This document shows positions 1 through 7,797 of a DNA stretch of 37,559 bases, in pieces. The first letter of the stretch is position 1. Every line of letters begins with the position of its first letter. The notes beneath the pieces were generated by a model that saw only the letters and a program-made list of their open reading frames with translations, was not told the origin of the DNA and did not search any database. The stretch is taken from assembly GCA_964550565.1 (NCBI GenBank), contig CAZKAI010000037.1, positions 1 through 37,559 on the forward strand, written 5' to 3'. Origin of the DNA: Anaeroglomus sp964550565. Lineage in GTDB: Bacteria > Planctomycetota > Phycisphaerae > Sedimentisphaerales > Anaerohalosphaeraceae. The translations under genes and the position numbers were made by a program.

Positions 1-40
1 TATGCAGCCAGACACAGGTTGATCGCGGGAGTCCCAAATT

Positions 41-1264
41 ATGCAATACACAGGCAGCATCATGGTGTGGGGGCTGCTTTTCTGTATTTGTCCTCTGTGT
101 TGTGCAGCAGGAGAACAAAGCCCCTATGCCCAGTGGCCCGAAGGCCCCGGGACGGATGCGGATTATTTTCCCCTTGGCGTGTGGCTTCAGGACCCTGCCG
201 ATGCCCCGCGATGGAAAAACGCGGGCATCAACTTATATATCGGCCTATGGGAAGGTCCGACAGCCAGACAACTCTACACGCTGCGGAACGCGGGAATGCA
301 GGCTATTGTCGAACAGAACCAAACCGCTCTTGAATTTCGGCCCCAGCGTCTTTCTGATGGACGCCCGTTGATTGCGGGCTACCTTCTGCCGGATGAGCCG
401 GACAACGCCCAGCGCTGCCCCGACGGGCAAGGCTGGTGTGAGCCTATCCCCACAGCGGTTATCCAGAAAACCTATGCAGCCTGGAAAAAGAATGACCCCA
501 ATCGCCCGGTGCTGCTGGGATTAGGTCAGGGAATCGCCTGGGATTCGATGGTGTGGACTGGCCAGGGCGGGCATATCGTACCAAACCGAGATTACCCGGC
601 CTATATTGCAGGATCCGATATAACCACATTTGATATTTATCCCATGGACTGCGGCCAGGCCGCTACGTGTGGGCAGGCCTGGCGGGTTGCCCTGGGACTG
701 GATCGGCTCTATCAATTCTCCCCTCCAAAGCATATTGTATGGAACACCATGGAAACCTCCGATATCAGCGCCAACGGGATTCAGGCAACCATGGAGGAAG
801 TCCGTGCGGAGGCCTGGATGTCCATTATCCATGGCTCCAGGGGTCTGATTTACTTTATTCACGGGAAAACCTCCGTATCCAAATTTGATCCGCGGGCCAT
901 GCTGCGGCCGGAGAATGCGAAGCGACTGGCGGCTTTCACTCAAATCAACAGCCAAATCCATCAACTGGCGCCCGTTATCAACAGCCCGGCAGTAAAAGGA
1001 TTAGTAAGCATGGATTCCATTGACAACAGCAGTCCTGTTGACTTTGCTGTGCATATCCATCAGGGAAAGACTTATCTGTTCGCCGTGGAAATGCGGCAAG
1101 ACCTCACCAATAAGCGATTTACTCTGGCGCATTACCCGGATGCGGAAGTTGAGGTGATAGGTGAAGAGCGTCGATTCACATTGAAAAATGCAGCGTTTAC
1201 CGATCAATTTGACGGCTATCAATGCCATCTCTATAAAATCCACGCCGAGGTTCCCGTACCCTAA
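41..1264 (+). CDS. Secreted TIM-barrel glycoside-hydrolase-like protein (family unassigned)
   Basis: The 407-residue protein has a hydrophobic signal peptide (about residues 8-23, likely cut after CAA). The mature part reads like a (beta/alpha)8 barrel followed by a small C-terminal beta domain (about 320-400). Two acidic motifs sit where retaining glycosidases carry catalytic residues: LLPDEPDN (Glu119), at the end of a predicted strand, and WNTMETS (Glu238). Assigning catalysis to them is inference. The start at 41 follows GGGAG at 27-31 with 9-nt spacing; an internal ATG at 62 would also keep the signal peptide. The gene stands alone, 256 bp before the peroxidase gene. I cannot name the CAZy family. 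A periplasmic or surface carbohydrate-active role would suit a polysaccharide-degrading planctomycete. Confidence 0.7.
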   Translation: MQYTGSIMVWGLLFCICPLCCAAGEQSPYAQWPEGPGTDADYFPLGVWLQDPADAPRWKNAGINLYIGLWEGPTARQLYTLRNAGMQAIVEQNQTALEFRPQRLSDGRPLIAGYLLPDEPDNAQRCPDGQGWCEPIPTAVIQKTYAAWKKNDPNRPVLLGLGQGIAWDSMVWTGQGGHIVPNRDYPAYIAGSDITTFDIYPMDCGQAATCGQAWRVALGLDRLYQFSPPKHIVWNTMETSDISANGIQATMEEVRAEAWMSIIHGSRGLIYFIHGKTSVSKFDPRAMLRPENAKRLAAFTQINSQIHQLAPVINSPAVKGLVSMDSIDNSSPVDFAVHIHQGKTYLFAVEMRQDLTNKRFTLAHYPDAEVEVIGEERRFTLKNAAFTDQFDGYQCHLYKIHAEVPVP

Positions 1265-1416
1265 TAATGCATTATCGCAAACGGGTTCGCTCCAAAAATC
1301 ATAGCCGCGCAGACGCTATCAGCCCATACATAGTTTTTGAGAAAACTTAGGCCACCTAAAACCAAATAGAGCATACTGCATTTGAGTCTTATCTGGATAA
1401 TACATAATCTTTTATA

Positions 1417-1444
1417 CTACATAGTAATGTAGATCGAATTTTTT
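1417..1444 (+). terminator. Possible weak hairpin terminator
   Basis: CTACAT (1417-1422) and ATGTAG (1427-1432) form a 6-bp stem with a 4-nt loop. Six T residues follow at 1439-1444 after a short spacer. The stem is AT-rich and lies about 150 bp past the upstream stop codon, so this is a weak call. Confidence 0.2.
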
Positions 1445-1520
1445 CCGCATCCGGCGGCAACCCACATCCGTATATATTGTCAGGATCCAAGGTCGGCTCT
1501 TGTTATGAAAGGGTGAATTT

Positions 1521-2153
1521 ATGATGTGTATACACTTATATCCAAGCCGGCTTTTCTATTGGATGGCCTGGATGGTCTGCCTGGGATTACTGGGTTGCAG
1601 TGCGGGAATGCAGTCGGATCACGAGCCGGACCCGCCGATAATATCGGGTGTTCGAGAATTTGATCCAAACTCCATTTACTCATTTAAGTTAAAGGATATT
1701 GACGGGCGGCCCATCGCCCTGTCCCGATATGAGGGCAAGGTCCTTCTGGTGGTGAATGTCGCCAGTGAATGTCGGTTTACCGACCAATATGCAAACCTGC
1801 AGCGGCTTTATATGAAATACAGAAATCAGGGATTGGTTGTGCTGGGCTTCCCTGCCAATGACTTTGGTAACCAGGAACCGGGGACTGATGCAGAGATTAA
1901 GGAGTTTACCACCCACCAGTTCAACATTATGTTTCCCCTGTTTTCAAAGATCTCCGTCAAAGGCAAGAATATTCATCCGTTGTATCAGTGCCTGACCACT
2001 CCGGAAACCAATGGCGAGTTTGGCGGGCCTATTACATGGAATTTCAATAAATTCCTGATTAACAGAAATGGAAAGACGATAGCGCGTTTCCCGTCCGAGC
2101 TCGATCCATTGGATCCTCAGATTACCGAGGCTATCGAGGCGGCATTGCGATAA
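1521..2153 (+). CDS. Glutathione peroxidase-like thiol peroxidase, predicted lipoprotein
   Basis: The 210-residue protein belongs to the GPx family, which reduces peroxides through a peroxidatic Cys or Sec. The N-terminus is a lipoprotein signal with lipobox LLGC (Cys26), so the enzyme is probably membrane-anchored outside the cytoplasm. The peroxidatic residue is Cys84 in NVASECRFT. The other tetrad members are visible: Gln118 in FGNQEPG, and Trp173 and Asn174 in the WNFNKFL motif. The position that holds the resolving Cys in thioredoxin-dependent members is Thr131 (EFTTHQF), so a one-Cys mechanism or an external thiol is likely. The start at 1521 follows AAGGGTG; ATG 1524 is also possible. 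Two GPx diagnostic motifs make the family call secure; the in vivo reductant is unknown. Confidence 0.9.
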   Translation: MMCIHLYPSRLFYWMAWMVCLGLLGCSAGMQSDHEPDPPIISGVREFDPNSIYSFKLKDIDGRPIALSRYEGKVLLVVNVASECRFTDQYANLQRLYMKYRNQGLVVLGFPANDFGNQEPGTDAEIKEFTTHQFNIMFPLFSKISVKGKNIHPLYQCLTTPETNGEFGGPITWNFNKFLINRNGKTIARFPSELDPLDPQITEAIEAALR

Positions 2154-2297
2154 TACATACAAGGGTCACAAAACTCACTTTAAACTCAGTTGGAAATTTC
2201 ATCCATCATAACAATTGCATCACATTGGTTTTTGTAAGCTGTTTATTTTACTATGCTTAGCAAGCCTGAAGTAAAATCATCAAGACCATTTACACAG

Positions 2298-2672
2298 TTA
2301 CTGCTCTTCAAGCGTTGACAGTCTTCTTTGGCCGGCTTTTTTAAAATAATCCAGGGCACTTTCGGTATCCGGGAAATCCTGGAGGGTGAACAATAAGATC
2401 GTGTCACCAATTTGAATGCGGTCTTCGTCATTTAATACTGTTTCATCTGTAACTTTAAGAGAATTGATAAAGACGCCATGTTTACTCTTCATGTCGGTGG
2501 CAATATAGGCTTTCGTGGTGCTGTCATATCGGATTTGCAGGTGCTTACGCGATACTTTCTCATCGAGAATCTGTATGAGCAGCGCCTCGCTTCGTCCAAT
2601 GACTGTAATTCGGTGCCCCAGCGGATAATAACAGCCTTGATTTTTACCGTTTTCGATAATGAGTGAGGCCAT
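2298..2672 (-). CDS. FHA-domain protein (phosphothreonine-binding)
   Basis: A 124-residue protein that is essentially one forkhead-associated domain. Conserved FHA features are in order: the GRS motif at the end of an early strand, VSRKHLQI (the SxxH motif) and SKHGVFINS (the asparagine that contacts the phosphopeptide backbone). FHA domains bind phosphothreonine and commonly partner Ser/Thr kinases. The gene diverges from the WD40 kinase at 2769, so a role as its reader or substrate is a reasonable inference. I chose ATG at 2672 (MASLII), preceded by AGGTG at a good distance, over the in-frame TTG at 2687. A hydrophilic C-terminal tail (about 100-124) has no recognisable domain. There is no signal peptide, so it is probably cytoplasmic. 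Confidence 0.85.
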   Translation of the reverse strand: MASLIIENGKNQGCYYPLGHRITVIGRSEALLIQILDEKVSRKHLQIRYDSTTKAYIATDMKSKHGVFINSLKVTDETVLNDEDRIQIGDTILLFTLQDFPDTESALDYFKKAGQRRLSTLEEQ

Positions 2673-2702
2673 TTTCGCACCTGCCAAATCCGGAATATAC
2701 TA

Positions 2703-2749
2703 TTGTATTTCTATTCTAAAAGGATATTCTAATATGAGCTTGAAGTCAA
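2703..2749. promoter_or_regulatory. Overlapping divergent promoters for the FHA and kinase genes
   Basis: On the minus strand, TTGACT (2744-2749) and TATCCT (2721-2726) are separated by 17 bp and point to the FHA gene. On the plus strand, TTGTAT (2703-2708) and TATTCT (2725-2730) are separated by 16 bp and point to the kinase. The two -10 elements overlap, so the promoters would compete if both are used. These are sigma70-like matches by eye. Confidence 0.4.
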
Positions 2750-2768
2750 GCCGTATCAGGAGGGACTT

Positions 2769-5700
2769 ATGGCGAAACAGGAAGAAGACAAAAAGCCTCC
2801 AGAAGAGGCCGGGTCACCGACCGCCAACCTGACGGACTTCTCCGCTGCTATTGTTGACCCTATCGGGCCATATACACCTCTGGGAGTGCTGGGGGAAGGG
2901 GGATTCGGGATTGTTTATCTGGCCGAGCAGAAACATCCCATCAAACGTCAGGTCGCCCTGAAGATCATCAAACCCGGAATGGATTCGAGGCGGGTTATTG
3001 CCCGTTTCGAAGCAGAACGTCAGGCATTGGCCCTGCTGGACCACCCAAATATTGCTCATGTTTTAGAAGCCGGTTCCGCCGAGTCCGGCCGTCCTTATTT
3101 TGTGATGGAATATATCAAAGGCCTTCCTGTCACAGAATACTGTGATCACCATCAGCTCAAGATCGAACAACGGCTGACGCTCTTTATCCAGGTCTGCGAA
3201 GCCATTCAGTATGCCCATCAGAAAGGAATCATCCATCGGGACATTAAACCGTCGAATATTATTGTCTGCAATCAGGATGGCATCACAATTCCCAAGATCA
3301 TTGACTTTGGAGTAGCCAAGGCGATCGGCATGCCGCTGACGGATAAGACCCTGTTTACTCAGCAGGGTCAGCTTATCGGCACGCCGGAATATATGAGTCC
3401 TGAACAGGCGGATTTCAAGGAACAGGAGATTGATACCCGCTCGGATATCTATTCTCTGGGTGTCGTGTTGTATGAACTGGTGGCAGGCGTATTGCCGTTT
3501 GAGTCCCAAACGCTCCGGGAGGCCGGCTACGTGGAGATTCAGCATATTATTCGGGAGCAGGAACCTCCGCGTCCCAGCACAAAACTGTCGCATCTGGGAC
3601 ACGATGCAATTATTGTCGCCCAGAATAGACGCACAGAACTTACAACGCTTGTCAGAAGTCTTCACGAAGAGCTGGAATGGATTCCATTAAAGGCGATCCG
3701 CAAGGACCGCACGCTTCGCTATCAGACGGCCCTGGAACTTGCCCAAGACATCCGCAATTACCTGGAAGGCAATCCTCTGAAAGCGGGTCCGGAGACCGCC
3801 GGATACAGGGTGCATAAATTTGTTCGAAAGTACAAAGGCCCCGTCGCAACCACAGTCGCCATCGCAACACTGATTATCATGAGTTTATTTATTATTACCG
3901 CAATGTATTTACGATCGGAGAAATTGAAAAAAGAAACGGTCATTGCAAAGATCGATGTCGAAAAATCCAGAGATGAAATCGAACGGCAGCTCTACAACCA
4001 TTGCATGGCGCTGGCGGATGCATCGAAGGTTTACAATGTAAAATACGCTCGCCAATTACTGGATTTATGTCCTCCAGCATTGCGGCGATGGGAATGGGCC
4101 TGGCTGAATTCCCATTTAGACCAATCCGTACAAACTCTCAGTGGTCATCCGGGTATGGTCAACTCCGTCAGCTTTGGATTGGACGCCGAGCGGATTGCTT
4201 CAGGGGGCGACGATAAAACAGTCAAAATCTGGGATGCAAACAGCGGCCAGTTGATACGAACGATGTACGGACATCAGAAAGAAGTCGAATCTGTCAGCTT
4301 CAGCCCGGACGGCAAACGGATTGTGTCCGGAAGCCTCGATACGCAAATCATCCTCTGGGATGCGGACAGCGGGCTTGAGGTTCAGACGCTCAGAGGACAC
4401 AAAAACGAAGTTCTTTCAGTCTGCTTCAGCCCGGACGGCAGGCTGATTGCTTCAGGAAGCGCGGATAAAACCATCCTCCTCTGGGATGCAGACACAGGCA
4501 ATCCGATACGGACTCTCAGCGGGCATCAGGATGTTGTGCTCTCAGTCTGTTTCAGCCCGGACGGCAAGCGAATTGCTTCAGGAAGCGCAGATAAAACCAT
4601 CCTCCTCTGGGATGCAGACAGCGGTCAACGGATACAATCCCTGAGCGGGCATCAGGATGTTGTGCTCTCGGTCTGTTTCAGCCCGGACGGCAAGCGGATT
4701 GCCTCAGGAAGCGTCGATAAACAAATCATCCTCTGGGATGCAGACACAGGCAATCCGATACGACCTCTTGGCGGCCATCAAAGTTATGTCATTTCCGTCT
4801 GCTTCAGTCGGGACGGCAAAAAGATTGTTTCAGGAAGCTACGATACGACAATCAGACTCTGGGATACAGAAACCGGCCAAGAGATTCGACCGCTGAGCGG
4901 CCATCAGGGCATTGTCAGTTCTGTCTGTTTCAGTTCGGATGGCAGACGGATTGCTTCGGGGAGCTGCGATGGCACCATCAAAGTCTGGGATGCAGAACAC
5001 CTGTGTCACGTTCAACTCCTCAGCGGCCATCAAGGCGATGTCATTTCCGTCTGCTTTAGTCCGGATGGAAAGCGGATTGTCTCGGGAAGCGCCGACAATT
5101 CAATCAAACTCTGGGATGCCGACACCGGCCATCAGTTACGCCTTCTGGAAGGTCATACCGATAAGGTTTACGCTGTTTGTTTCAGGCCCGACGGCAGGTG
5201 GATTGCTTCAGGAAGCAGCGATCATTCAATCAGAATCTGGGATGCCGACACCGGCCTCCAGGTATGCCCCCCTCTGAAACATCATGAAGGCAAGGTTTTC
5301 TATGTTTGCTTTAGCCCGGACGGCAGACAACTTGCGTCAGCAGGCACTGATGATAAAATCATAATTTGGGATACCGACACCGGCCGCCTGCTGCAGACGA
5401 TAAGCGTCCCCTGGATGCTGGGTGCCTGTTTGGGCCCAGACGGCAAACGGATTGCTGCTGGAACTCGCTTTAAAACCATACGACTATGGGAGACAGACTC
5501 TGGCCGTGAGATTCACACTCTGAAAGGGCATGAGGGTCTTGTTCAACGGGTAACCTTCAGTCCGGACGGCAGGCGGATCGCCTCGGGAGGCAATGACAAT
5601 TCAATCAAACTCTGGGATGCACAAAGCGGTCATGAGATACGCACCCTCAACGGTCATCAAGGTGCGATTCATTCCATTTGCTTCAGTCCGGACGGTAAAC

Positions 5701-5882
5701 GGATTGTCTCGGGAAGTGCCGATAACACAATCAAAATATGGGATACGGACAGCGGAACTCCCCTGCTGACCCTGTGCGGCCATCAAGGCATGGTCTGCTC
5801 AGTATTTTTTAGCCCTGACGGCAGGCGTATTGTTTCAGGAAGTTATGACAAACAAATCATAATCTGGGATATCGACCATTGA
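2769..5882 (+). CDS. Membrane Ser/Thr protein kinase with 14 WD40 repeats
   Basis: The 1037-residue protein has an N-terminal Hanks-type kinase (about 34-335). All catalytic motifs are intact: Gly loop LGEGGFGIV (41-49), Lys65 in VALK, HRDIKPSN with Asp158, DFG at 179-181 and GTPEYMSPEQ (activation loop end). One membrane helix spans about 358-381, followed by a charged linker and then 14 WD40 repeats of about 42 residues (457-1035), enough for two seven-bladed propellers. Each repeat carries GH...SPDG...SGS.D..I..WD. With the kinase in the cytoplasm, a single helix puts the propellers outside, where they may act as a sensor or scaffold. The start is supported by AGGAGGG at 2758-2764. STPK-WD40 fusions are typical of planctomycetes. 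The ligand is unknown. Confidence 0.95.
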   Translation: MAKQEEDKKPPEEAGSPTANLTDFSAAIVDPIGPYTPLGVLGEGGFGIVYLAEQKHPIKRQVALKIIKPGMDSRRVIARFEAERQALALLDHPNIAHVLEAGSAESGRPYFVMEYIKGLPVTEYCDHHQLKIEQRLTLFIQVCEAIQYAHQKGIIHRDIKPSNIIVCNQDGITIPKIIDFGVAKAIGMPLTDKTLFTQQGQLIGTPEYMSPEQADFKEQEIDTRSDIYSLGVVLYELVAGVLPFESQTLREAGYVEIQHIIREQEPPRPSTKLSHLGHDAIIVAQNRRTELTTLVRSLHEELEWIPLKAIRKDRTLRYQTALELAQDIRNYLEGNPLKAGPETAGYRVHKFVRKYKGPVATTVAIATLIIMSLFIITAMYLRSEKLKKETVIAKIDVEKSRDEIERQLYNHCMALADASKVYNVKYARQLLDLCPPALRRWEWAWLNSHLDQSVQTLSGHPGMVNSVSFGLDAERIASGGDDKTVKIWDANSGQLIRTMYGHQKEVESVSFSPDGKRIVSGSLDTQIILWDADSGLEVQTLRGHKNEVLSVCFSPDGRLIASGSADKTILLWDADTGNPIRTLSGHQDVVLSVCFSPDGKRIASGSADKTILLWDADSGQRIQSLSGHQDVVLSVCFSPDGKRIASGSVDKQIILWDADTGNPIRPLGGHQSYVISVCFSRDGKKIVSGSYDTTIRLWDTETGQEIRPLSGHQGIVSSVCFSSDGRRIASGSCDGTIKVWDAEHLCHVQLLSGHQGDVISVCFSPDGKRIVSGSADNSIKLWDADTGHQLRLLEGHTDKVYAVCFRPDGRWIASGSSDHSIRIWDADTGLQVCPPLKHHEGKVFYVCFSPDGRQLASAGTDDKIIIWDTDTGRLLQTISVPWMLGACLGPDGKRIAAGTRFKTIRLWETDSGREIHTLKGHEGLVQRVTFSPDGRRIASGGNDNSIKLWDAQSGHEIRTLNGHQGAIHSICFSPDGKRIVSGSADNTIKIWDTDSGTPLLTLCGHQGMVCSVFFSPDGRRIVSGSYDKQIIIWDIDH
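4137..5879 (+). repeat. Tandem WD40-coding repeats, unit about 126 bp, 14 copies
   Basis: Fourteen in-frame copies of a roughly 126-bp unit run to the end of the kinase gene. Copies 3-5 (about 4396-4770) are nearly identical at DNA level; for example, the segment around GGGCATCAGGATGTTGTGCT recurs at 4520 and 4646. Copies 10 and 11 are the most divergent; copy 11 lacks the GH dipeptide and has a shortened first strand. Confidence 0.9.
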
Positions 5883-6007
5883 GGCATGGATCGAGAAGAG
5901 CCATATAGCAAATCCCTTTAGGCCTCGATCGTCATCCTGCATTTTTCCAGGCCCAGACAAATATTCATGAAGATAACCCGACGCTAAGAAACAGGCCGCC
6001 TCTTGTT

Positions 6008-7045
6008 TTACAACAACCGAATCCCGGCCTCTTTGCATCGCTTTACGGTGTCTTCGGGCCAGATGCTGGCTTGCACTTCCCCGATATGCATTTTCTGCAG
6101 GTAGAACATGCACAATCTGGACTGGCCGATTCCTCCTCCAATCGTCAGGGGGAACTCATCATTAAGCAATCGCTGATGCCATGGCTGTTGTGTCCGCTCA
6201 AGACAATTGCGGATTCTCAACTGTTCCAGCAGGCTGTTTTTATCCACTCGGATACCCATGGAACTGAGTTCAAAGCCCCGCCGCAAAACCGGATTCCAGA
6301 CAAAAATGTCGCCGTTAAGCCCCCGTTTGCCATTGCCATCGACGGTAATCCAGTCATCATAGTCCGGGGCACGGCCATCGTGCGGCTTGCCATCCGACAG
6401 TTCTGCTCCTATGCCGATGATGAAAACCGCCCCGCACTCCCGGGCTATTTTATCTTCCCGTGCCCGAGGGGACAGCGCGGGATACTTGTGTGCCAGGTCG
6501 TCGGCATGGATAAACGTTATCTCGTCGGGAAGCAGCGGAATCAATGCGGGAAATCGCCGGCAGACCGCTTTTTCTGTGGAACGGATCACATGATATATTT
6601 TTCCAACAATTGCTTTCAGGAAATCCAGGTGCCTGTCTTCTTTGCGGATAATCCGCTCCCAGTCCCATTGGTCCACATAGACAGAGTGTATATTGTCCAG
6701 TATTTCCTGGGGTCTCAGGGCGTTCATGTCCGTATATAAGCCTTCGCCCTGCTCAAATCCATATTCGGCCAGGGCCATTCGCTTCCATTTCGCCAGGGAA
6801 AAAAGACACTCGGCCTGGGCCATATCCGCATCAGGAACCTGGAAGGAGACCTTTTTTTCGACCCCGTTCAAGTCATCGTTTATGCCCGAACCCCTTCGCA
6901 AAAAAAACGGCGATGAAATTCGCTGCAGATTAAGTTCCCCGGATAACTGCTCCTCAAAGGTATCCTTAATAAACTTAATGGCCAGTTCAGTTTCCCGCAG
7001 CGACAGGCTGGACTTGTAATTTTCATCAATCCATAATTCCGGCAT
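6008..7045 (-). CDS. asnA: Aspartate-ammonia ligase (ammonia-dependent asparagine synthetase)
   Basis: A 345-residue cytoplasmic enzyme that makes asparagine from aspartate, ammonia and ATP, related to class II aminoacyl-tRNA synthetases. Family motifs run along the whole length: LNGVEKKVSF, SLAKWKR, EGLYTDMNALRP, HSVYVDQWDWE, GAVFIIGIG, APDYDDW, GLNGDIFVWNP, FELSSMGIRVD and TIGGGIGQSRL. An open frame continues 59 codons upstream to 7222, but homologues begin at the equivalent of MPELWIDENY. A strong promoter lies inside that extension and GAGGTGA sits just before ATG 7045, so I start there. The gene converges on the kinase gene across about 125 bp without a clear terminator. Confidence 0.95.
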   Translation of the reverse strand: MPELWIDENYKSSLSLRETELAIKFIKDTFEEQLSGELNLQRISSPFFLRRGSGINDDLNGVEKKVSFQVPDADMAQAECLFSLAKWKRMALAEYGFEQGEGLYTDMNALRPQEILDNIHSVYVDQWDWERIIRKEDRHLDFLKAIVGKIYHVIRSTEKAVCRRFPALIPLLPDEITFIHADDLAHKYPALSPRAREDKIARECGAVFIIGIGAELSDGKPHDGRAPDYDDWITVDGNGKRGLNGDIFVWNPVLRRGFELSSMGIRVDKNSLLEQLRIRNCLERTQQPWHQRLLNDEFPLTIGGGIGQSRLCMFYLQKMHIGEVQASIWPEDTVKRCKEAGIRLL

Positions 7046-7124
7046 CTTCACCTCGTTGGCATTGTCTTCTAATCTTCGCACTGGTTCCGGTTGAACACGG
7101 AGTTCACCTTCGATTAAACGCCCT

Positions 7125-7153
7125 ATTATATCTGATTTCTGACCAAAGAGCAA
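7125..7153 (-). promoter_or_regulatory. Sigma70-type promoter of asnA
   Basis: Read on the minus strand, TTGCTC (7148-7153) and a perfect TATAAT (7125-7130) are separated by 17 bp. Transcription would start near 7118, leaving a leader of about 73 nt before ATG 7045. The leader contains a small TGAAC/GTTCA hairpin. The promoter's position argues against the longer upstream start. Confidence 0.7.
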
Positions 7154-7381
7154 CACCTTTAAAAAAGCGATGTCGCAATGTGAAATTTGCCCAGTTTCAC
7201 TTGGTATGATTGACGGAACCAAGAAACCTGTTGCCGGACTATTCGTTTTTATGAATCAAAGACCAAATTTTTTCACTGCAAGCAGATATACTATGACATA
7301 ATCCTCGACCTTGCTTTCAACAAAACCAAAAATTTCTATCCTATCGGTATTTTTCCCCTCTAAAATACTGTGAAACCACGG
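7154..7381. other. Intergenic stretch without a recognised gene
   Basis: AT-rich sequence between the asnA promoter and the next plus-strand promoter. I see no credible coding region, tRNA or repeat here. It probably holds the upstream control regions of both divergent transcription units. Confidence 0.5.
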
Positions 7382-7409
7382 TTGCTAATCAGACTTTACA
7401 GGATATAAT
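7382..7409 (+). promoter_or_regulatory. Strong sigma70-type promoter of the 16-codon unit
   Basis: TTGCTA (7382-7387) and a perfect TATAAT (7404-7409) are separated by 16 bp. The predicted start lies near 7416, only about five bases before the ribosome binding site AAGGAGAG at 7421-7428. Confidence 0.65.
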
Positions 7410-7433
7410 GGTCCGATAATAAGGAGAGCTAAT

Positions 7434-7484
7434 ATGAGAAGAACAGGACATTTTAACCCTGGAAAGACAGGAACCCACTGCTAA
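7434..7484 (+). CDS. Putative 16-residue peptide in a self-contained transcription unit
   Basis: ATG at 7434 follows an ideal ribosome binding site (AAGGAGAG, 7421-7428) 7 nt away and opens a 16-codon frame, MRRTGHFNPGKTGTHC, ending in TAA at 7482-7484. The frame lies between a near-consensus promoter (7382-7409) and an intrinsic terminator whose left arm contains the last codons and part of the stop codon. The whole transcript would be only about 100 nt. The peptide is basic, with Gly, Thr, His and one terminal Cys, and resembles no family I know. It could be a real micropeptide, the mRNA-like part of a small RNA, or a leader peptide for readthrough into the secreted protein gene at 7798. 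It has no run of one amino acid as classical attenuators do. Confidence 0.45.
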   Translation: MRRTGHFNPGKTGTHC

Positions 7485-7519
7485 CCTTCAAAGGATTACT
7501 AGCAGTGGGTTTCTTGTTT
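7472..7519 (+). terminator. Intrinsic terminator or attenuator overlapping the 16-codon ORF stop
   Basis: A perfect 12-bp inverted repeat pairs 7472-7483 with 7500-7511 (AACCCACTGCTA / TAGCAGTGGGTT). The 16-nt loop has its own CCTT/AAGG complementarity. A T-rich run (TTCTTGTTTC) follows. The stop codon of the small ORF begins inside the left arm, so a terminating ribosome would cover the hairpin. Confidence 0.7.
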
Positions 7520-7797
7520 CATATTCTATCAACGAAGACAAACTCTTGATGCTTCTGAGTTGATTGATTTGCACCTTAACGCGATGTCAGCCGTTTTTAC
7601 CTCTTTTACAATTCGATCCGGGAACAATGCATATCAGTCGACCACATAAAGGTTCCCGTTATTATGGACATGTTAGTCATCCATATTGATGAAAGGAGAA
7701 GGCGATGAAAAAACTGGACCGATTGTAGCAACAGGATTGCATGTCGTTATGGAGAAGATTCATTTTGCCCCGATAAATGGAAAAAGGAGAAGTAACG
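7512..7797 (+). other. Leader region upstream of the large secreted protein gene
   Basis: About 285 bp without a recognised gene. It contains a 7-codon frame (ATG 7705 to TAG 7726-7728, peptide MKKLDRL) behind a good ribosome binding site, AAAGGAGAA at 7692-7700. A near copy of that site, AAAAAGGAGAAG, precedes the true start at 7798. The short frame may be a leader peptide or a decayed duplicate of the translation start. I found no convincing promoter of its own. Confidence 0.35.

Noticed and set aside
4137..5879. CRISPR-like array because of regular spacing of repeats
   Set aside because: The periodic units are in-frame WD40-coding repeats without unique spacers; no CRISPR array exists in the window.
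5889..5940. Inverted repeat GATCGAG/CTCGATC after the kinase gene as a terminator
   Set aside because: The loop is 38 nt and no T run follows directly.
7046..7222. 59-residue N-terminal extension of AsnA
   Set aside because: Homologues start at the MPELW position, a strong promoter lies within the extension, and a good ribosome binding site precedes ATG 7045.
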